Below are positions 62,104 to 64,000 of a stretch of DNA of 64,000 nucleotides, one piece after another. A program made the position numbers and the translations under genes. This stretch comes from an uncultured Eubacteriales bacterium (GTDB lineage: Bacteria > Bacillota > Clostridia > Lachnospirales > Lachnospiraceae): positions 1 to 64,000 of the forward strand of contig CASDTX010000016.1 of the NCBI GenBank assembly GCA_949283695.1, given 5' to 3'. Every line of letters starts with the position of its first letter. The first letter of the stretch is position 1. A model generated the notes under the pieces. That model did no database searches. It saw nothing but the letters and a program-made list of their open reading frames with translations, and was not told the origin of the DNA.

Positions 62104-62171
62104 AAATAAGATATTCGAAAAGGAGGAGAGCTCTCTTCCTCAGGAAACGAAAGAGATGAAGAGGTGGATTT

Positions 62172-63128
62172 ATGAGTAGTCATGTAGTGATACCGGTACT
62201 GGTATCGTTTGCCATAAGCCTGATTCTCGGGCCGGTGGTAATTCCTTTTTTGCGGAAACTGAAGATGAAACAGACAGAGCGTACGGAAGGGGTACAGTCT
62301 CACCTGAAGAAGGCGGGTACGCCGACAATGGGCGGGATTATTATTCTGATATCAATCATTCTGACCTCCCTGATCTATGTGAAGGATTATCCGAAGATCA
62401 TTCCGATCCTGTTCCTTACAGTGGCGTTTGGGCTGATCGGATTTCTGGATGATTATCTCAAGGTTGTGCTGAAGCGTTCAGACGGCCTTCTGCCGATGCA
62501 GAAGATGGCGCTGCAGATCGCGGTCACCGCTGTTTTTGCTTTCTATCTTGTGAAAGTGGCGGATATCCCTCTGACCATGCTTGTGCCGTTCTCCGGCGGA
62601 TATTATCTGGATCTGGGCTGGGCGGCAATTCCGGTCCTGTTTATCGCTGTGATCGGAACGGTCAACGGAACCAATTTCACCGATGGACTGGATGGGCTTG
62701 CGTCCAGTGTGACCGTGCTTGTGGCCACATTTTTTACTGTGGTGGCGATCGGGACGGAGAGCGGCGTGGAGCCGGCAACCTGTGCGGTTGTAGGCGCCCT
62801 TCTCGGCTTCCTGCTTTTTAATGTGTATCCGGCCAGCGTGTTTATGGGCGATACGGGTTCTCTGGCGCTTGGAGGATTTGTGGCAGGAACTGCATATATG
62901 CTGCAGATGCCGCTGTTTATCATTATTGTAGGATTTATTTATCTGGTAGAGGTGGCTTCTGTCATGATCCAGGTGACTTATTTTAAGAAGACAGGCGGAA
63001 AGCGCATCTTTAAGATGGCTCCCATCCACCATCACTTCGAATTGTGCGGATGGTCTGAGACACGGGTGGTAGCTGTATTTTCGATTATCACCGCCCTGCT
63101 CTGTCTGATCGCGCTAATGGGGGTATAA
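62172..63128 (+). CDS. mraY: Phospho-MurNAc-pentapeptide translocase MraY
   Basis: MraY makes lipid I from UDP-MurNAc-pentapeptide and undecaprenyl phosphate. The 318-residue polytopic protein shows HLKKAGTPTMGG, GFLDDYLKV, the TDGLDGLASSV motif, YPASVFMGDTGSLALGG and the C-terminal MAPIHHHFELCGWSE block with the catalytic-region histidines. The ATG follows GAGGTGG. murD starts 4 bases after its stop. Confidence 0.97.
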   Translation: MSSHVVIPVLVSFAISLILGPVVIPFLRKLKMKQTERTEGVQSHLKKAGTPTMGGIIILISIILTSLIYVKDYPKIIPILFLTVAFGLIGFLDDYLKVVLKRSDGLLPMQKMALQIAVTAVFAFYLVKVADIPLTMLVPFSGGYYLDLGWAAIPVLFIAVIGTVNGTNFTDGLDGLASSVTVLVATFFTVVAIGTESGVEPATCAVVGALLGFLLFNVYPASVFMGDTGSLALGGFVAGTAYMLQMPLFIIIVGFIYLVEVASVMIQVTYFKKTGGKRIFKMAPIHHHFELCGWSETRVVAVFSIITALLCLIALMGV

Positions 63129-63132
63129 TACA

Positions 63133-64000
63133 ATGGATATCAGAGAATTAAACGGCAAAACCGTGCTTGTGTTTGGATCCGGCATCAGCGGGGAAGCTGC
63201 AGGCTCTCTGCTTCTTGCAGAAGGTGCAGAGGTCGTGATCTATGACGGAAATGAGAAACTGGACGCGGCGAAGATCGGGGAGAAGGTGCTGGGAGGCGCT
63301 GCCCCGGCGGAAGGCGCAGAGCTTCGGATCGTTCTGGGAGAATTCCCGGAGGAGCTGCTGGAGCGGATCGATCTGACAGTGATCAGTCCCGGGGTGCCGA
63401 CCGATCTTCCTGTGGTTGAGAAGATGAAAGAAAAGGGAATCCCGGTATGGGGCGAGATTGAACTCGCGTATCAGGCAGGAAAGGGAGAGGTCCTGGCTGT
63501 CACAGGGACGAACGGGAAGACCACGACCACGACACTTCTGGGCGAGATTATGAAAAATGCCAGAGAGAGTGTGTTCGTTGTCGGCAATATCGGCAATCCT
63601 TATACAAGCATTGCTCTGGAGACGAGAGAAGATTCTGTGATTGTAGCGGAGATGAGCAGCTTTCAGTTAGAGACAGTCCATACATTCTGTCCGAAAGTCA
63701 GCGCTGTCTTAAATATCACACCGGATCATCTGAACCGGCATCATACAATGGAAGCTTACATAGCGGCAAAGAAGCGGATCGCGGAAAATCAGACAGCGGA
63801 CGAGATCTGCGTGCTGAACTATGAGGATGAGGTGTTGCGGGAATTCGGAGAAAACCTGAAGGCACAGGTTCTATATTTCAGCAGCCGGCGTAAACTGGAA
63901 AGAGGCGTTTATCTGGAGGACGGTATGATCATCTGCCAGATGGACGAGAAAGTACCGGTTTGCAGAACAGATGAGCTGCAGATCCTGGGAACCCACAACT
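63133..64000 (+). CDS. murD: UDP-N-acetylmuramoylalanine--D-glutamate ligase MurD (partial)
   Basis: MurD adds D-glutamate to UDP-MurNAc-L-Ala. The ATG at 63133 lies four bases after the mraY stop with GGGGG about 9 bases upstream. The 289 residues in the window include an N-terminal Rossmann-like region (VLVFGSGISGEAAG), the P-loop VTGTNGKTTTTTLL near residue 125, EMSSFQLE and the NITPDHLNRH motif. The gene runs off the right edge, so the C-terminal ligase domain is missing here only because the window ends. Confidence 0.96.
   Translation, partial: MDIRELNGKTVLVFGSGISGEAAGSLLLAEGAEVVIYDGNEKLDAAKIGEKVLGGAAPAEGAELRIVLGEFPEELLERIDLTVISPGVPTDLPVVEKMKEKGIPVWGEIELAYQAGKGEVLAVTGTNGKTTTTTLLGEIMKNARESVFVVGNIGNPYTSIALETREDSVIVAEMSSFQLETVHTFCPKVSAVLNITPDHLNRHHTMEAYIAAKKRIAENQTADEICVLNYEDEVLREFGENLKAQVLYFSSRRKLERGVYLEDGMIICQMDEKVPVCRTDELQILGTHN

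Noticed and set aside
1-64000. CRISPR arrays, insertion sequences, prophage or integrase genes
   Set aside because: No regularly spaced repeats with unique spacers, no transposase, integrase or phage structural motifs were seen.

Overview
The window looks like a chromosome segment of a spore-forming, low-to-mid GC Gram-positive anaerobe, most likely a Lachnospiraceae member (Clostridia). The basis is the gene order uvrB-uvrA-mreB, recD2-comF and cdaA-ybbR, a cotJABC spore-coat operon, a GerMN lipoprotein, an mraZ-rsmH-ftsL-pbp-pbp-mraY-murD division cluster, and strong AGGAGG-type ribosome binding sites. All placements are from sequence reading alone; genus is not resolved. Nearly everything is on the + strand; only the three cotJ genes are on the - strand.

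Layout. 1-9.6 kb: tail of an unidentified gene, then nucleotide excision repair (uvrB, uvrA), a lone mreB, and recD2 overlapping a comF that has no ordinary start codon. 9.6-16.3 kb: an apparent operon of two membrane proteins, the c-di-AMP synthase cdaA, its partner cdaR (ybbR), an HPr-like protein, a nucleotidyltransferase and a large LCP-family protein. A terminator follows, then a 72-bp perfect palindrome. 16.5-24.8 kb: an LTA-synthase-like sulfatase, rmlB and rmlA, gtrA, a GerMN lipoprotein and a 1067-residue two-enzyme autolysin with many cell-wall-binding repeats. 25-46.3 kb: a cell-surface glycan locus. It holds an ABC exporter pair, a pyruvyl transferase, several glycosyltransferases, wecB, a UDP-galactopyranose-mutase-like flavoprotein, two GT2/GT-C membrane pairs, a sugar aminotransferase, a GNAT-FdtA fusion, an initiating sugar transferase, a WecG/TagA enzyme, two tandem paralogous glycosyltransferases and a second LCP protein. 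46.4-49.4 kb: a cohesin-like membrane protein with a very acidic tail, then an HtrA protease. 49.5-53 kb: cotJABC (-), tRNA-Pro(GGG), asnB. 53-64 kb: ftsW with an unusual N-terminal tail, a DegV protein, a small membrane protein, and the division/peptidoglycan cluster, cut off inside murD.

How the genes fit together. The window is dominated by envelope building. RmlA and RmlB supply dTDP-4-keto-6-deoxyglucose. The FdtA-like isomerase, the DegT-type aminotransferase and the GNAT domain could turn this into a dTDP-3-acetamido-3,6-dideoxyhexose; no rmlC or rmlD is present, so rhamnose is not the obvious product. WecB and the WecG/TagA enzyme suggest ManNAc, the mutase-like protein suggests a furanose, and the pyruvyl transferase suggests an acidic ketal. 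The Wzm/Wzt-like pair would export the polymer, the GtrA/GT2/GT-C proteins could decorate it outside, and LCP proteins would attach it to peptidoglycan made by the MraY/MurD/PBP/FtsW set.

Best candidates for new biology: the glycan locus with its split Gtr-type decoration genes; the cohesin-like membrane protein next to an LCP ligase; the non-AUG comF start; the nested inverted repeats in the uvrB leader; the hairpin that covers the start of the second PBP gene; and the repeat-bearing FtsW tail.
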